Assembly: GCA_910588955.1 (NCBI GenBank)
Contig: CAJURQ010000030.1
Location: 1 to 46,103, forward strand
Length of the DNA: 46,103 nucleotides
Origin: an uncultured Lachnospiraceae bacterium
GTDB lineage: Bacteria; Bacillota; Clostridia; Lachnospirales; Lachnospiraceae
Direction of reading: 5' to 3'
The position numbers were made by a program, and so were the translations under genes. Positions 31,585-39,912 of the stretch are shown here, piece by piece. Each line of letters starts with the position of its first letter. The stretch's first letter is position 1. A model generated the notes under the pieces. It saw only the letters and a list, made by a program, of their open reading frames with translations, did no database searches and had not been told where the DNA came from.

Positions 31585-31623
31585 AAAGCGGCGGAAGTGC
31601 CTGTCTATCAGCCCCTCCGCCGC
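31585..31623 (-). terminator. Probable terminator after buk
   Basis: GCGGCGGA/TCCGCCGC stem with a 20-base loop, followed on minus by TTTGTCTG. The loop is long and the U-run short, so it is moderate at best. Confidence 0.45.
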
Positions 31624-31648
31624 CTCACATTTCATGAAAACAAATCTC

Positions 31649-32716
31649 TTAATATACCTTTAATTCTTCTTCGCCGCGCAGGATGCGTAAGCCGCCCTGC
31701 ACCAGAGCCATCAGCTCATCCTCTCCGGGATAAACGGTCATGGGAGCAATCCACTCCGCCTTCTCCTTCAGTCCTGCGACAACCGCCTTGTCGTAAGCGA
31801 TACCGCCTGTCACAATGATCTGGTCAACCTTCCCCTGCAGTACGCACGCCATCGCGCCGATATCCTTTGCAACCTGCATGATGAAAGCCTCTCTGACTTC
31901 CTCCGCCTTCTTGTCGCCCTCGTCTACCATCTTATCCACATCGCGCATGTCGTTGGTGCCGCAGTAAGCATTGAAGCCGCCGCCGCCCACGAATTTCTTG
32001 TAAACCTCTTTCTCCGTATATTTCCCCGAAAAGCACATTTTTATAAGTGCGCCGCTGGGTACCGCGCCCGCTCTTTCGGGAGAGAACGCGCCGTCGCCGT
32101 CGAGTGCGTTAAACACATCTACCACACAACCCTTCTTGTGCGCGCCCACGGACACGCCGCCGCCCATATGCACCACAACCAGATTCAGAGAATCGTAAGC
32201 CTTGCCCTGCTCCTTCGCGTAACGCTTCGCAACAGCCTTCTGGTTCAGCGCATGGAACACGCTGGTTCTCGGCAGTTCCGGCACGCCCGAATATCTGGAG
32301 ACAGGCTCCAACTCGTCGACAACAACGGGGTCAACGATATAGGAAGGAACACCGATGGAATCGCCGATCTCTCGCGCCAAAATGCCGCCCAGATTGGAGG
32401 CGTGAGGTCCCTGCACACCAATCTTTAAATCTTCTAAGAGATCATCTGTCACCGCGTATGTACCGCCCGGAATCGGCTTTAACATGCCGCCGCGCCCCAC
32501 TACCATGTTCAGGGACTTTATGTCAAAATCTTTTTCCTTCAACAGATCCTCGATGATCTTTCTGCGGAAGTCCTTCTGATCCACAATTTTCTCATACTGC
32601 GCAATCTCTTCCGTAGAATGTCTCAAAGTCTCCTCAAACAGGAGAGTTTCATCCTCGAACACACCAATCTTTGTAGAAGTAGAACCGGGATTGATAATTA
32701 AACTTTTAATAGCCAT
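31649..32716 (-). CDS. buk: Butyrate kinase
   Basis: A 355-residue ASKHA-fold kinase that turns butyryl phosphate plus ADP into butyrate and ATP. Characteristic pieces are IINPGSTSTKIGVF at the start, VVGRGGMLKPIPGGTY, GPHASNLGGILA, VVVHMGGGVSVGAHKKG, and DQIIVTGGIAYDK near the end. Length and pattern fit Buk and not acetate kinase. It follows ptb by 15 bases and is terminated soon after, forming a two-gene butyrate unit. This marks the cell as a butyrate producer through the kinase route and not only through CoA transferase. Confidence 0.95.
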   Translation of the reverse strand: MAIKSLIINPGSTSTKIGVFEDETLLFEETLRHSTEEIAQYEKIVDQKDFRRKIIEDLLKEKDFDIKSLNMVVGRGGMLKPIPGGTYAVTDDLLEDLKIGVQGPHASNLGGILAREIGDSIGVPSYIVDPVVVDELEPVSRYSGVPELPRTSVFHALNQKAVAKRYAKEQGKAYDSLNLVVVHMGGGVSVGAHKKGCVVDVFNALDGDGAFSPERAGAVPSGALIKMCFSGKYTEKEVYKKFVGGGGFNAYCGTNDMRDVDKMVDEGDKKAEEVREAFIMQVAKDIGAMACVLQGKVDQIIVTGGIAYDKAVVAGLKEKAEWIAPMTVYPGEDELMALVQGGLRILRGEEELKVY

Positions 32717-32731
32717 TTTTTACCCCCTATT

Positions 32732-33652
32732 TTAATTAAGTTTTGCCATTGCGCCTGCCATAACCGCGCCGAGCGCAAGGGAATTTACCTTCGTCTCAAA
32801 ATCGTCGGAACGGGAAGTCAGAATAACCGGAGCCTTCGTACCCGTCAGAATGTTGCCGTTCTTCACCTTTGCCGTATGTACCAGGCACTTGTAAACAAGG
32901 TTGCCCGCATGAATGTCAGGGAAGAGGAGCACATCCGCGTCGCCCACGATCTTTCTGCCCTCCGCGCCTTTATGCTTCGCCGCCTCAGGGTCAATCGCCA
33001 GATCCAGAGAGAGAGGACCGTCCACAACACAGCCGGAAATCTTGCCTTCCTCGCACATCTTCGTCAGCTCCTCCGCCTCCACCGTAACAGGCATCTTCGG
33101 ATTCACCACCTCAACCGCCGCAAGGGGCGCTACCTTCGGGCTCGGAATGCCGCACGCATGGCAGACATCCACCGTATTCTCGATGATATGTACCTTGTCC
33201 TCAAGCGTGGGATATGTCATAAAAGCAACGTCCGTCAGGAACAGGAGATGGTCGATTCCCTCCACCTCAAACACGCATACATGGGACAAAGCCTTGCCCG
33301 TTCTCAAGCCGACTTCTTTATCCAATACGCTCTTCAAGAAGGATTTCGTGTCAATCAGACCCTTCATGTACATGTCCGCCTTGCCCTCGTGCACCAGCTT
33401 GACCGCCTTCAAAGCCGCCTCGTAATTATCCTTCTCGTCAATGATCTCGAAGCCGCTGATGTCAACCTTATCAGTCTCCGCCACCTCTTTGATCTTGTCA
33501 GCGTCGCCCACAAGGATCGCCTCCGCGATACCCCGCTCCTTCGCAGCCGCCACAGCCTCCAGCACCGCGCTGTCCTGAGCAACCGCAACCGCAACCTTCT
33601 TCATCTCACACTCAGATACCTTCGATAACAAATCCTCAAAGCTCTTACTCAT
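32732..33652 (-). CDS. ptb: Phosphate butyryltransferase
   Basis: A 306-residue enzyme converting butyryl-CoA and phosphate to butyryl phosphate. It shows the phosphotransacylase fold with ADMYMKGLIDTKSFLKSVL, LSHVCVFEVEGIDHLLFLTDVAF and a C-terminal TGTKAPVILTSRSD (phosphate/CoA site). It is followed directly by butyrate kinase, which decides the butyryl over acetyl assignment. A promoter lies 79-107 bases upstream and AAAGGAGTGG precedes the ATG. Confidence 0.95.
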   Translation of the reverse strand: MSKSFEDLLSKVSECEMKKVAVAVAQDSAVLEAVAAAKERGIAEAILVGDADKIKEVAETDKVDISGFEIIDEKDNYEAALKAVKLVHEGKADMYMKGLIDTKSFLKSVLDKEVGLRTGKALSHVCVFEVEGIDHLLFLTDVAFMTYPTLEDKVHIIENTVDVCHACGIPSPKVAPLAAVEVVNPKMPVTVEAEELTKMCEEGKISGCVVDGPLSLDLAIDPEAAKHKGAEGRKIVGDADVLLFPDIHAGNLVYKCLVHTAKVKNGNILTGTKAPVILTSRSDDFETKVNSLALGAVMAGAMAKLN

Positions 33653-33730
33653 TGTCCCTTTTCCACTCCTTTGTTTTTATTATCTTTTCCGGAGCCGCAG
33701 CCAGCGCCGATACACTCCCGCGACTCTTAA

Positions 33731-33759
33731 ATTTTACCACTACCTGCCAAAAAAATCAA
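33731..33759 (-). promoter_or_regulatory. Promoter of ptb-buk
   Basis: Minus-strand TTGATT (33759-33754), 17-base spacer, TAAAAT (33736-33731). Confidence 0.6.
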
Positions 33760-33815
33760 TTTCTCAAGCGCGGCGACGCTGAAATTATCTTCCGCCCGCG
33801 CGTCCGCCATTTATC

Positions 33816-34994
33816 CTAGTGATGGAACAGCCGTATCCCCGTAAAGCACATTGTCATCCCATACTTATCGCACACCTCGATCACGTTGTCGTCCCGCACC
33901 GATCCGCCGGGCTGCGCCACGTACTGCACGCCGCTTTTGTGGGCGCGCTCGATATTGTCCCCGAAGGGGAAGAACGCATCCGAACCGAGCGCCACGCCCT
34001 TCATCTGATCCAGCCACGCGCGCTTCTTCTCCGCCGTAAATACCTCAGGCTTCACCTTGAATATCTTCTGCCACGCGCCATCCGCCAGCACATCCATGTA
34101 ATCTTCGCCGATATAGAGGTCGATGGAGTTATCTCTGTCCGCCCTGCCAATGCCGTCCACGAACTGTAACCCTAACACCATGGGAGACTGTCTCAGGAAC
34201 CAGTTGTCCGCCTTTGTGCCCGCCAGCCTCGTGCAGTGGATTCTGGACTGCTGCCCTGCACCGATACCGATCGCCTGCCCGTCCTTCACGTAGCAGACAG
34301 AATTGGACTGCGTATATTTCAGTGTAATCATGGCAATCACCAGATCGATCTTCGCCTGTTTCGGCAGATCCTTTTCCTTTGTCACAATATTGTCAAAGAA
34401 AGCGTCGTCGATTTTCAGCTCGTTCCTGCCCTGCTCAAAGCTGATGCCGTACACCTGCTTCACCTCAGTTGGCGCGGGCACATAGCTTTCGTCGATCTGA
34501 ATCACGTTGTAGGCGCCCTTCTTCTTTGCTTTCAGGATTTCCAGCGCCTCCGGCTCATAGCCCGGCGCGATCACCCCGTCCGAAACCTCTCTCTTGATCA
34601 GCCTCGCCGTATCCACGTCGCACACGTCGGAGAGGGCGATAAAATCGCCGAAAGAACTCATTCGGTCCGCGCCCCGTGCTCTGGCGTAAGCACATGCCAG
34701 CGGAGACAGCTCGCCAAGATCGTCCACCCAGTAAATCTTTGCCAAAGTCTCCTCTAAGGGAAGACCTACTGCCGCCCCTGCCGGAGATACATGCTTAAAA
34801 GAAGTCGCTGCCGGAAGCCCTGTCGCCTTCTTTAATTCGCTGACAAGCTGCCAGCCGTTAAAGGCATCCAAAAAATTAATATATCCCGGTCTACCGTTTA
34901 ACACCTGAATCGGCAGTTCGCTTCCGTCCGCCATGAAAATGCGGGACGGTTTCTGGTTCGGGTTACAGCCATATTTTAATTCCAATTCGTTCAT
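33816..34994 (-). CDS. Stand-alone AICAR formyltransferase (PurH C-domain type)
   Basis: A 392-residue protein matching only the transformylase part of PurH: LKYGCNPNQKP, NGRPGYINFLDAFNGWQLV, ATSFKHVSPAGAA, a SNSVCYVKDGQAIGIGAGQQSR segment and the closing SDAFFPFGDNIERAHKSGVQYVAQPGGS. It adds the last formyl group of IMP synthesis using 10-formyl-tetrahydrofolate. The MGS-like IMP cyclohydrolase half of bifunctional PurH is absent; the ring closure is supplied by the PurO-type gene 14 bases upstream. The pairing is consistent and does not suggest truncation. Confidence 0.92.
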   Translation of the reverse strand: MNELELKYGCNPNQKPSRIFMADGSELPIQVLNGRPGYINFLDAFNGWQLVSELKKATGLPAATSFKHVSPAGAAVGLPLEETLAKIYWVDDLGELSPLACAYARARGADRMSSFGDFIALSDVCDVDTARLIKREVSDGVIAPGYEPEALEILKAKKKGAYNVIQIDESYVPAPTEVKQVYGISFEQGRNELKIDDAFFDNIVTKEKDLPKQAKIDLVIAMITLKYTQSNSVCYVKDGQAIGIGAGQQSRIHCTRLAGTKADNWFLRQSPMVLGLQFVDGIGRADRDNSIDLYIGEDYMDVLADGAWQKIFKVKPEVFTAEKKRAWLDQMKGVALGSDAFFPFGDNIERAHKSGVQYVAQPGGSVRDDNVIEVCDKYGMTMCFTGIRLFHH

Positions 34995-35008
34995 TGTCTC
35001 TTTTTCTC

Positions 35009-35722
35009 CTATTGGTTCTTATTTACAATCCTCGTCTCATACTTACCCGTAGCGATCTCGATGTAGCGCACGAACAGCGATACTTTGTTGTCCTCGTTCA
35101 GACTCTCCCAGATCGTCTTCGTAAACTCGTCGATACCGCCCTCAATGCCCACAAGCGTCGGCTCGCCTTCAAAGCTGGGCAGCGGATTGCCGTCGCCCAT
35201 ATAAGTATGTATGAATCTGCCCTCCCCCGCCTTCGGATTCTCATAGGCGAAGGTGTAACGATTGCAGGAGGAAGGGTCGCCGTTGTTGCTCTTCAAAATG
35301 GACATAGCGTAGTTGTAGCTCGCGTTTTCCAGATGCATGATGCCCGAAATGCGCGGCGTGTAATTGGGAGCGTCCGGCTCAAACTCCCGCGTGCGCAATG
35401 CCTGCTCAAAAGTCTGCTGTCTGTCCATCAGTTCGTAAATCGTGTCCGTCTGGTCGCCGTTCGTGACAATGGTTTTGTTGCCGAGCACCCGCACCGGCGC
35501 GTAGATAATCAGACTCGGATCCTCCAGCTTGGACGGGTCAAACGCCTGCGTGCGTATACCCGCGCCTTCCTCCACAAACACCCGGTTCCTGCTGTTGCCG
35601 CTGCGTCCCATAATAAAGTATGCCGTCACCGCATACGCGCCGTCCGCCGACTTCCCGATCACAATGCCCCGTCCCGGATACGCGTTCCCCGCCAGCTCCG
35701 CCGCTAAATTTTTCTTTTCCAT
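35009..35722 (-). CDS. IMP cyclohydrolase, PurO type
   Basis: A 237-residue protein of the IMP_cyclohyd family first defined in archaea (PurO). Visible are AGNAYPGRGIVIGKSADG at the start, AYFIMGRSGNSRNRVF, YTPRISGIM, and GEGRFIHTYMGDGNPLPSFEGEP. It closes the FAICAR ring to IMP. Its presence beside a lone AICAR formyltransferase gives the same two steps as fused PurH. guaB lies upstream with a structured repeat between, so the unit runs from IMP formation to XMP. Confidence 0.9.
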   Translation of the reverse strand: MEKKNLAAELAGNAYPGRGIVIGKSADGAYAVTAYFIMGRSGNSRNRVFVEEGAGIRTQAFDPSKLEDPSLIIYAPVRVLGNKTIVTNGDQTDTIYELMDRQQTFEQALRTREFEPDAPNYTPRISGIMHLENASYNYAMSILKSNNGDPSSCNRYTFAYENPKAGEGRFIHTYMGDGNPLPSFEGEPTLVGIEGGIDEFTKTIWESLNEDNKVSLFVRYIEIATGKYETRIVNKNQ

Positions 35723-35758
35723 AGTATCGTTTCCTCGCTCTCTTAAGCAACTCTATGC

Positions 35759-35854
35759 GGAGAATGCCCGTATTTGGGGCATTCTCCCACGCGAAACATA
35801 GAACTTCTTCACGAAGCAGCCCTTGCTGCGAGTGATTAGAAGTTCTTTTCGCGT
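35759..35854 (-). repeat. Two-hairpin intergenic element, copy C
   Basis: Read on plus: short hairpin GGAGAATGCCC/GGGCATTCTCC (35759-35787), then ACGCGAA/TTCGCGT, A/T pair with CAT bulge, AGAACTTCT/AGAAGTTCT, and an inner part TCAC/GTGA plus GCAGC/GCTGC. The outer stem and bulge are identical to copy B, 29.6 kb away. On the transcribed strand it starts 2 bases after the guaB stop and ends 36 bases before purO. Confidence 0.8.
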
Positions 35855-35856
35855 TG

Positions 35857-37311
35857 TTATTCGTCAACAGAATAGTTCGGTGCTTCCTTCGTGATATGAA
35901 TATCATGCGGGTGGCTCTCCTTGAGCGACGCCGCGGAAATCTTCACAAACCTGCCGTTCTGTTTCAGTTCCTCAATGGTAGCCGTGCCACAGTACCCCAT
36001 ACCGGAGCGCAAGCCGCCCATCAGCTGGAACACCGTGTCCTCCACGCTGCCCTTGTATGCCACACGGCCTTCCACGCCCTCCGGCACCAGCTTCTTCGCG
36101 TCAGTCTGGAAGTAGCGATCCTTGCTGCCATTCTCCATAGCCGCGATGGAACCCATGCCGCGATATACCTTATATTTTCTGCCCTGATAAAGCTCGTATG
36201 TGCCGGGACTTTCCTCACAGCCCGCAAACATGCTGCCCATCATGCAGACGTCACCGCCCGCCGCGATCGCCTTCGTCATGTCACCCGAGTACTTGATGCC
36301 GCCGTCCGCGATAATCGGCACACCGTATTCCTTCGCCACATCATAGGCGTGCATAATCGCCGTAATCTGCGGCACACCGATGCCGGCGACCACACGGGTC
36401 GTACAGATGGAACCGGGACCGATACCTACCTTCACCGCGTCTGCACCCGCCTCGATCAGCGCGCGTGTCCCTTCTCCCGTAGCCACATTACCCGCGATTA
36501 CCTGTAAGTCAGGATATTTGTCCTTAATCATCCGCACACAATTAAGCACATTCTCAGAATGCCCGTGGGCGGAGTCCAGCACAATCACATCCACCTTCGC
36601 GTCAATCAGCTCTTTTGCCCGGTCGAGCACATTGGCGGTAATCCCCACAGCCGCGCCGCACAGAAGCCTGCCCTGGCTGTCCTTGGCGGATAGCGGGTAT
36701 TTGATTGCCTTTTCAATATCTTTAATGGTAATGAGTCCCACCAAATTATAATCGTCGTCCACAATGGGAAGTTTTTCTTTTCTTGCCTTTGCGAGAACCT
36801 CTTTTGCCTGATCAAGCGTAATGCCCGCTTTAGCGGTAATCAGATTCTCGGAAGTCATAGACTCTTTGATTTTCTTCTTGAAATCTGTCTCGAATTTTAG
36901 ATCCCGATTGGTAATGATACCGACCAACTTCCTGCCTTCCGTAATCGGAACACCGGAGATTTTGAATTTCGCCATCAGCGAATCAGCGTCAGCCAGCGTA
37001 TGTTCCGGCGTCAGTGAAAAAGGATCTGTTATAACGCCGTTCTCGGAACGTTTCACCTTATCTACTTCATCCGCCTGCGCCTCTATAGACATGTTCTTGT
37101 GAATGATGCCGATACCGCCCTGCCTCGCCATGGCAATCGCCATCCTGTGCTCCGTCACCGTGTCCATCCCCGCGCTCATCATGGGAATGTTCAACCTGAT
37201 TTTCTTCGTCAAGTTCGTTGTCAAGTCCACCTGATTCGGAATCACCTGCGAATAGCTCGGCACCAATAGTACGTCGTCAAAAGTAATTCCTTCGCCAATA
37301 ATCTGACCCAT
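35857..37311 (-). CDS. guaB: Inosine-5'-monophosphate dehydrogenase
   Basis: A 484-residue enzyme oxidising IMP to XMP with NAD+, the committed step to GTP. It starts with GEGITFDDVLLVPSYSQV, has two CBS domains inserted at about residues 93-205 (ISGVPITEGRKLVGIITNRD, LPIVDDDYNLVGLITIKD), the catalytic cysteine loop GPGSICTTRVV, and the flap region with YRGMGS and GVEGRVAYKG. CBS domains usually sense adenine and guanine nucleotides. It is followed by repeat copy C and the purO/AICARFT genes. Confidence 0.97.
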   Translation of the reverse strand: MGQIIGEGITFDDVLLVPSYSQVIPNQVDLTTNLTKKIRLNIPMMSAGMDTVTEHRMAIAMARQGGIGIIHKNMSIEAQADEVDKVKRSENGVITDPFSLTPEHTLADADSLMAKFKISGVPITEGRKLVGIITNRDLKFETDFKKKIKESMTSENLITAKAGITLDQAKEVLAKARKEKLPIVDDDYNLVGLITIKDIEKAIKYPLSAKDSQGRLLCGAAVGITANVLDRAKELIDAKVDVIVLDSAHGHSENVLNCVRMIKDKYPDLQVIAGNVATGEGTRALIEAGADAVKVGIGPGSICTTRVVAGIGVPQITAIMHAYDVAKEYGVPIIADGGIKYSGDMTKAIAAGGDVCMMGSMFAGCEESPGTYELYQGRKYKVYRGMGSIAAMENGSKDRYFQTDAKKLVPEGVEGRVAYKGSVEDTVFQLMGGLRSGMGYCGTATIEELKQNGRFVKISAASLKESHPHDIHITKEAPNYSVDE

Positions 37312-37339
37312 CTTCTCTCCTCCTGTGTTTGCTGTGCTG

Positions 37340-37377
37340 ATTATAGGTATCTATACAAAATACTGCCAGCCTTTCAA
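37340..37377 (-). promoter_or_regulatory. Probable guaB promoter
   Basis: Minus-strand TTGAAA (37377-37372), 16-base spacer, TATAGA (37355-37350); a second -10-like TATAAT lies at 37345-37340. The -35 box falls in the loop of the upstream terminator hairpin. Confidence 0.4.
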
Positions 37378-37388
37378 CTGACAGTATT
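37359..37388 (-). terminator. Terminator after the DUF6106-like gene
   Basis: On minus AATACTGTCAG/CTGGCAGTATT (one mismatch) with an 8-base loop, followed by TTTGTATAG, 20 bases after the stop at 37409. Confidence 0.55.
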
Positions 37389-37408
37389 GCTTTCAACACT
37401 TTATTATG

Positions 37409-37909
37409 CTAATCCGTAAAAACCTTGCGGGGCGCAATGCTCTGAATCGCCTTCACCATCTCCGCGTTCGGCTCCAGAATAAGTTTCGTATCGCCATTCC
37501 AAATCATCATATAACGCCGCTCCGGCTGCGCAGCAATGCCCGAGCTGTAATCAACCGTCTTCATCTGGCGGTTTTTGTAGGAATCCAGTCTGTGGGAATT
37601 AAGGGGCGCAAAAATCTCCATCTGCTCCAGAGAGTAACTGCCCGCCTTTTTTCTGCGGGTTTTTGCCAGAACCTTGTCAACGCTCAGTTCCTTGTCGAGA
37701 TACAGGTACTCGTACTCGATCTCCGCGTTCATATGCGCAAAATAGGCGCAGCCGCCCAGCACAATCGCAATCAGCATTCCCACCACGAAAGGCGTCAGGA
37801 ATCCGATCAGCCCGAAAACCACCGTCAGCATAATCAGCAGCATCTTCAAGAACCGCATAAGCACGGACGGCTTTCTCGCTACCAGCAACTCCACATATGT
37901 TTCACTCAT
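37409..37909 (-). CDS. DUF6106-like membrane protein
   Basis: A 166-residue protein found in Lachnospiraceae as an unannotated neighbour of housekeeping genes. The start MSETYVELLVARK is followed by two close membrane helices (about residues 18-58, LKMLLIMLTVVFGLIGFLTPF and MLIAIVLGGCAYF) and a soluble domain with YEYLYLDKELSVDKVLAKTRRK and LEQMEIFAPLNSHRLDSYKN. The function is unknown. It is separated by terminators or gaps from both guaB and the flagellin operon. Confidence 0.75.
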   Translation of the reverse strand: MSETYVELLVARKPSVLMRFLKMLLIMLTVVFGLIGFLTPFVVGMLIAIVLGGCAYFAHMNAEIEYEYLYLDKELSVDKVLAKTRRKKAGSYSLEQMEIFAPLNSHRLDSYKNRQMKTVDYSSGIAAQPERRYMMIWNGDTKLILEPNAEMVKAIQSIAPRKVFTD

Positions 37910-38085
37910 ACATCAACCTCCAAATATCAAAGTTAAGGCAACACACCCGACGCTTACCGGGCTTTGCCGTAGTTCTGGGAAAATATAAAAATATCATATA
38001 ACAAATTAAGAAAAGTTGCAAGATGAAACGTGCCTCCGACTAATCCTTGCGGCTAATTCCGAATCCAGTTCCGGATTTGTCATCG

Positions 38086-39144
38086 TTACGGCATACCACA
38101 CATTGAAAGCATCACCTTCCCATATTCTTCCTTCTTATCCCGCATCACTGCAAGCCCCCTGCCCAGTTCTTCCAATGGAACCCTGTGGGTAATCATCTGC
38201 GCAGGTTTTATCCGCCCGTCCCCCAGCCTGTCCAACACATAGTGCCAGTCGTCCTCCGGCAAATGGGTAAACGAAGAATTCCAAGTGCCAAATACGGTAA
38301 GCTGATTGCGCAGGATTTTCCAATACACCGCCTTCGGCAGTGTCATGTCCGAAGCCGGATTGCCCACCAGCATAATCCGTCCGCCGGGTCCCGTCAGTCC
38401 GACCGCCTGCATCATAGTCTCATTTTTGCCGACGCACTCAAAGAACACATCTGCGCCTTTGCCGCCTGTCCGCTCAGCCAGAAACGATTCTACGTCCTGC
38501 GTCCTGCTGTCACAAAAGGACTGCTCCGGCAGACCGAGCTGCACCGCCATCCGTTTTTGAAACTCCTTATTTCCAATGACAAATATATTCCGACGCCCCG
38601 CCTCCATCAAAAACATAAGCAGGAAAAGACCGATTGTCCCCAATCCGCAGATCACAATGCTCTCTTCCGGCAGGGGATTCACCTTTCTCATGGCATGAAC
38701 CGCCACCGACATAGGCTCAAACATCGCGGCTTCCTCGAAGCTTACGCGCTCCGGCAGCGCAATCAAGTTCTTTTCCGGCACCGCCACATAATCCGCAAAC
38801 CCGCCGTCCCTTCGGGAACCGAGATAGCTGTAATTCCGGCACATTTCGTACTGCGCCTTCTGACAGGGCAGACACGAACCACAGGGAATCAGTGGGAATA
38901 CACCGACCCGCTTCCCCTGCCATTTTTTATCCACACCGGCGCCCACGGCTTCCACCTGCCCGGCAAACTCATGTCCCGGTATGAGCGGGTAAGAATAGGT
39001 TCCCGTATAAAATACCCGCGGAATATCTGATCCACAAATGCCTGCTGCCTTTACCGCAAGCAGCACTTCATTCTCTCCTATTATAGGAGTGTTTACTTCT
39101 TCAAATCTCAGATCATTTATCTCGTGCAGCACCCATGCTTTCAT
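38086..39144 (-). CDS. Zinc alcohol dehydrogenase, polyol-phosphate type (TarJ/GatD-like)
   Basis: A 352-residue medium-chain dehydrogenase. The ATG at 39144 (MKAWVLHE) follows AGGAGG; it overlaps the cytidylyltransferase gene by 32 bases. Catalytic zinc ligands are C37 (AGICGSD) and H58-E59 (GHEF); structural zinc cysteines are C88, C91, C94 and C102; the NAD(P) motif is GLGTIGLF. SYLGSRRDGGFADYV resembles galactitol-1-phosphate dehydrogenase GatD, while the pairing with an IspD-fold cytidylyltransferase resembles TarJ of ribitol-phosphate synthesis or Abp2 of arabinitol-phosphate synthesis. It most likely reduces a ketose phosphate such as ribulose 5-phosphate to a pentitol phosphate. The product is not fixed by sequence. 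It is the last gene of the flagellin operon. Confidence 0.8.
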   Translation of the reverse strand: MKAWVLHEINDLRFEEVNTPIIGENEVLLAVKAAGICGSDIPRVFYTGTYSYPLIPGHEFAGQVEAVGAGVDKKWQGKRVGVFPLIPCGSCLPCQKAQYEMCRNYSYLGSRRDGGFADYVAVPEKNLIALPERVSFEEAAMFEPMSVAVHAMRKVNPLPEESIVICGLGTIGLFLLMFLMEAGRRNIFVIGNKEFQKRMAVQLGLPEQSFCDSRTQDVESFLAERTGGKGADVFFECVGKNETMMQAVGLTGPGGRIMLVGNPASDMTLPKAVYWKILRNQLTVFGTWNSSFTHLPEDDWHYVLDRLGDGRIKPAQMITHRVPLEELGRGLAVMRDKKEEYGKVMLSMCGMP

Positions 39145-39874
39145 GCCAGACAACCTCCTGAAATCTCACCAAATCCGCCCTCGTTGTAATCTTAAAATTC
39201 CCCTCGTCACCCGGTATCATGGCAATGTCCATCCCCGCCATAATCGCCGGCTCCGTCGATCCATTAATCTGTAAAATCCGCTCCGGCAAAAGCGCCCTGA
39301 CCGCTTCCCTGTATTTCCCGAAAAGGAATGCCTCCGGCGCCTGCCCCGCGAAAATCCTGCTGCGATCCAGAAGGGAAGCCACACTCGTGCCGTCCTCGCT
39401 GAAATACACCGTATCTTTCATAGGAAGCACTGGCAGCGCCCCCTCATGCTCTGCCGCCGCCGCCAGACATTCTGTGAGCATTGCCGCAGAGACAAGCGGT
39501 CTTGCCGCGTCATGGATCAACACATAATCGGCGTCCGCCGCGTATCTCCCGATATCTTCCAAACCGTTTAAAATCGAGAGCTGTCTTGTTTTCCCCGGTG
39601 CGGAAAAGCCGCGGAATTTTTCAATCCCACGGTCTTTCTTTTCTGGTGAAATACTGTCATGCCCGCCGCTTCGCAGGTGCTCCATACAGTTAAGAATGGT
39701 CTCCCGCCACATTGCATCCGCCACAATCTGCACCGCATCGATCCCCTCATGGGAAAGAAGCGTCTGCAGACCGTAGGCAATAATCGGCTTTCCGTTTACC
39801 TCTATATATTGCTTTGGCGTCTCCACGCCCATCCGCATCCCAGTTCCACCGGACAGGAGTAACGCTGTCACCAT
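39113..39874 (-). CDS. Pentitol-phosphate cytidylyltransferase (TarI/IspD fold)
   Basis: A 253-residue IspD-fold enzyme with the CTP loop LLSGGTGMRMGVETPKQY and a second motif LIHDAARPLVSA, ending in GNFKITTRADLVRF. It differs clearly from the true IspD at 671-1450, so the cell has two members. The overlapping dehydrogenase downstream and the rpe-like gene upstream suggest it makes CDP-ribitol, CDP-arabinitol or a related CDP-polyol. It starts 38 bases after the giant flagellin stop, with GGAGG in front. An annotation as IspD is the likely automatic error. Confidence 0.8.
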   Translation of the reverse strand: MVTALLLSGGTGMRMGVETPKQYIEVNGKPIIAYGLQTLLSHEGIDAVQIVADAMWRETILNCMEHLRSGGHDSISPEKKDRGIEKFRGFSAPGKTRQLSILNGLEDIGRYAADADYVLIHDAARPLVSAAMLTECLAAAAEHEGALPVLPMKDTVYFSEDGTSVASLLDRSRIFAGQAPEAFLFGKYREAVRALLPERILQINGSTEPAIMAGMDIAMIPGDEGNFKITTRADLVRFQEVVWHESMGAARDK

Positions 39875-39912
39875 ATTTCATCCTCCGCCTTCCGCCATAC
39901 TGCCACTATGTA

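Noticed and set aside
39113..39874. Second ispD gene of the MEP pathway
   Set aside because: A true ispD is at 671-1450; this copy overlaps a polyol-phosphate-type dehydrogenase and follows an rpe-like gene, which fits a TarI-like role.
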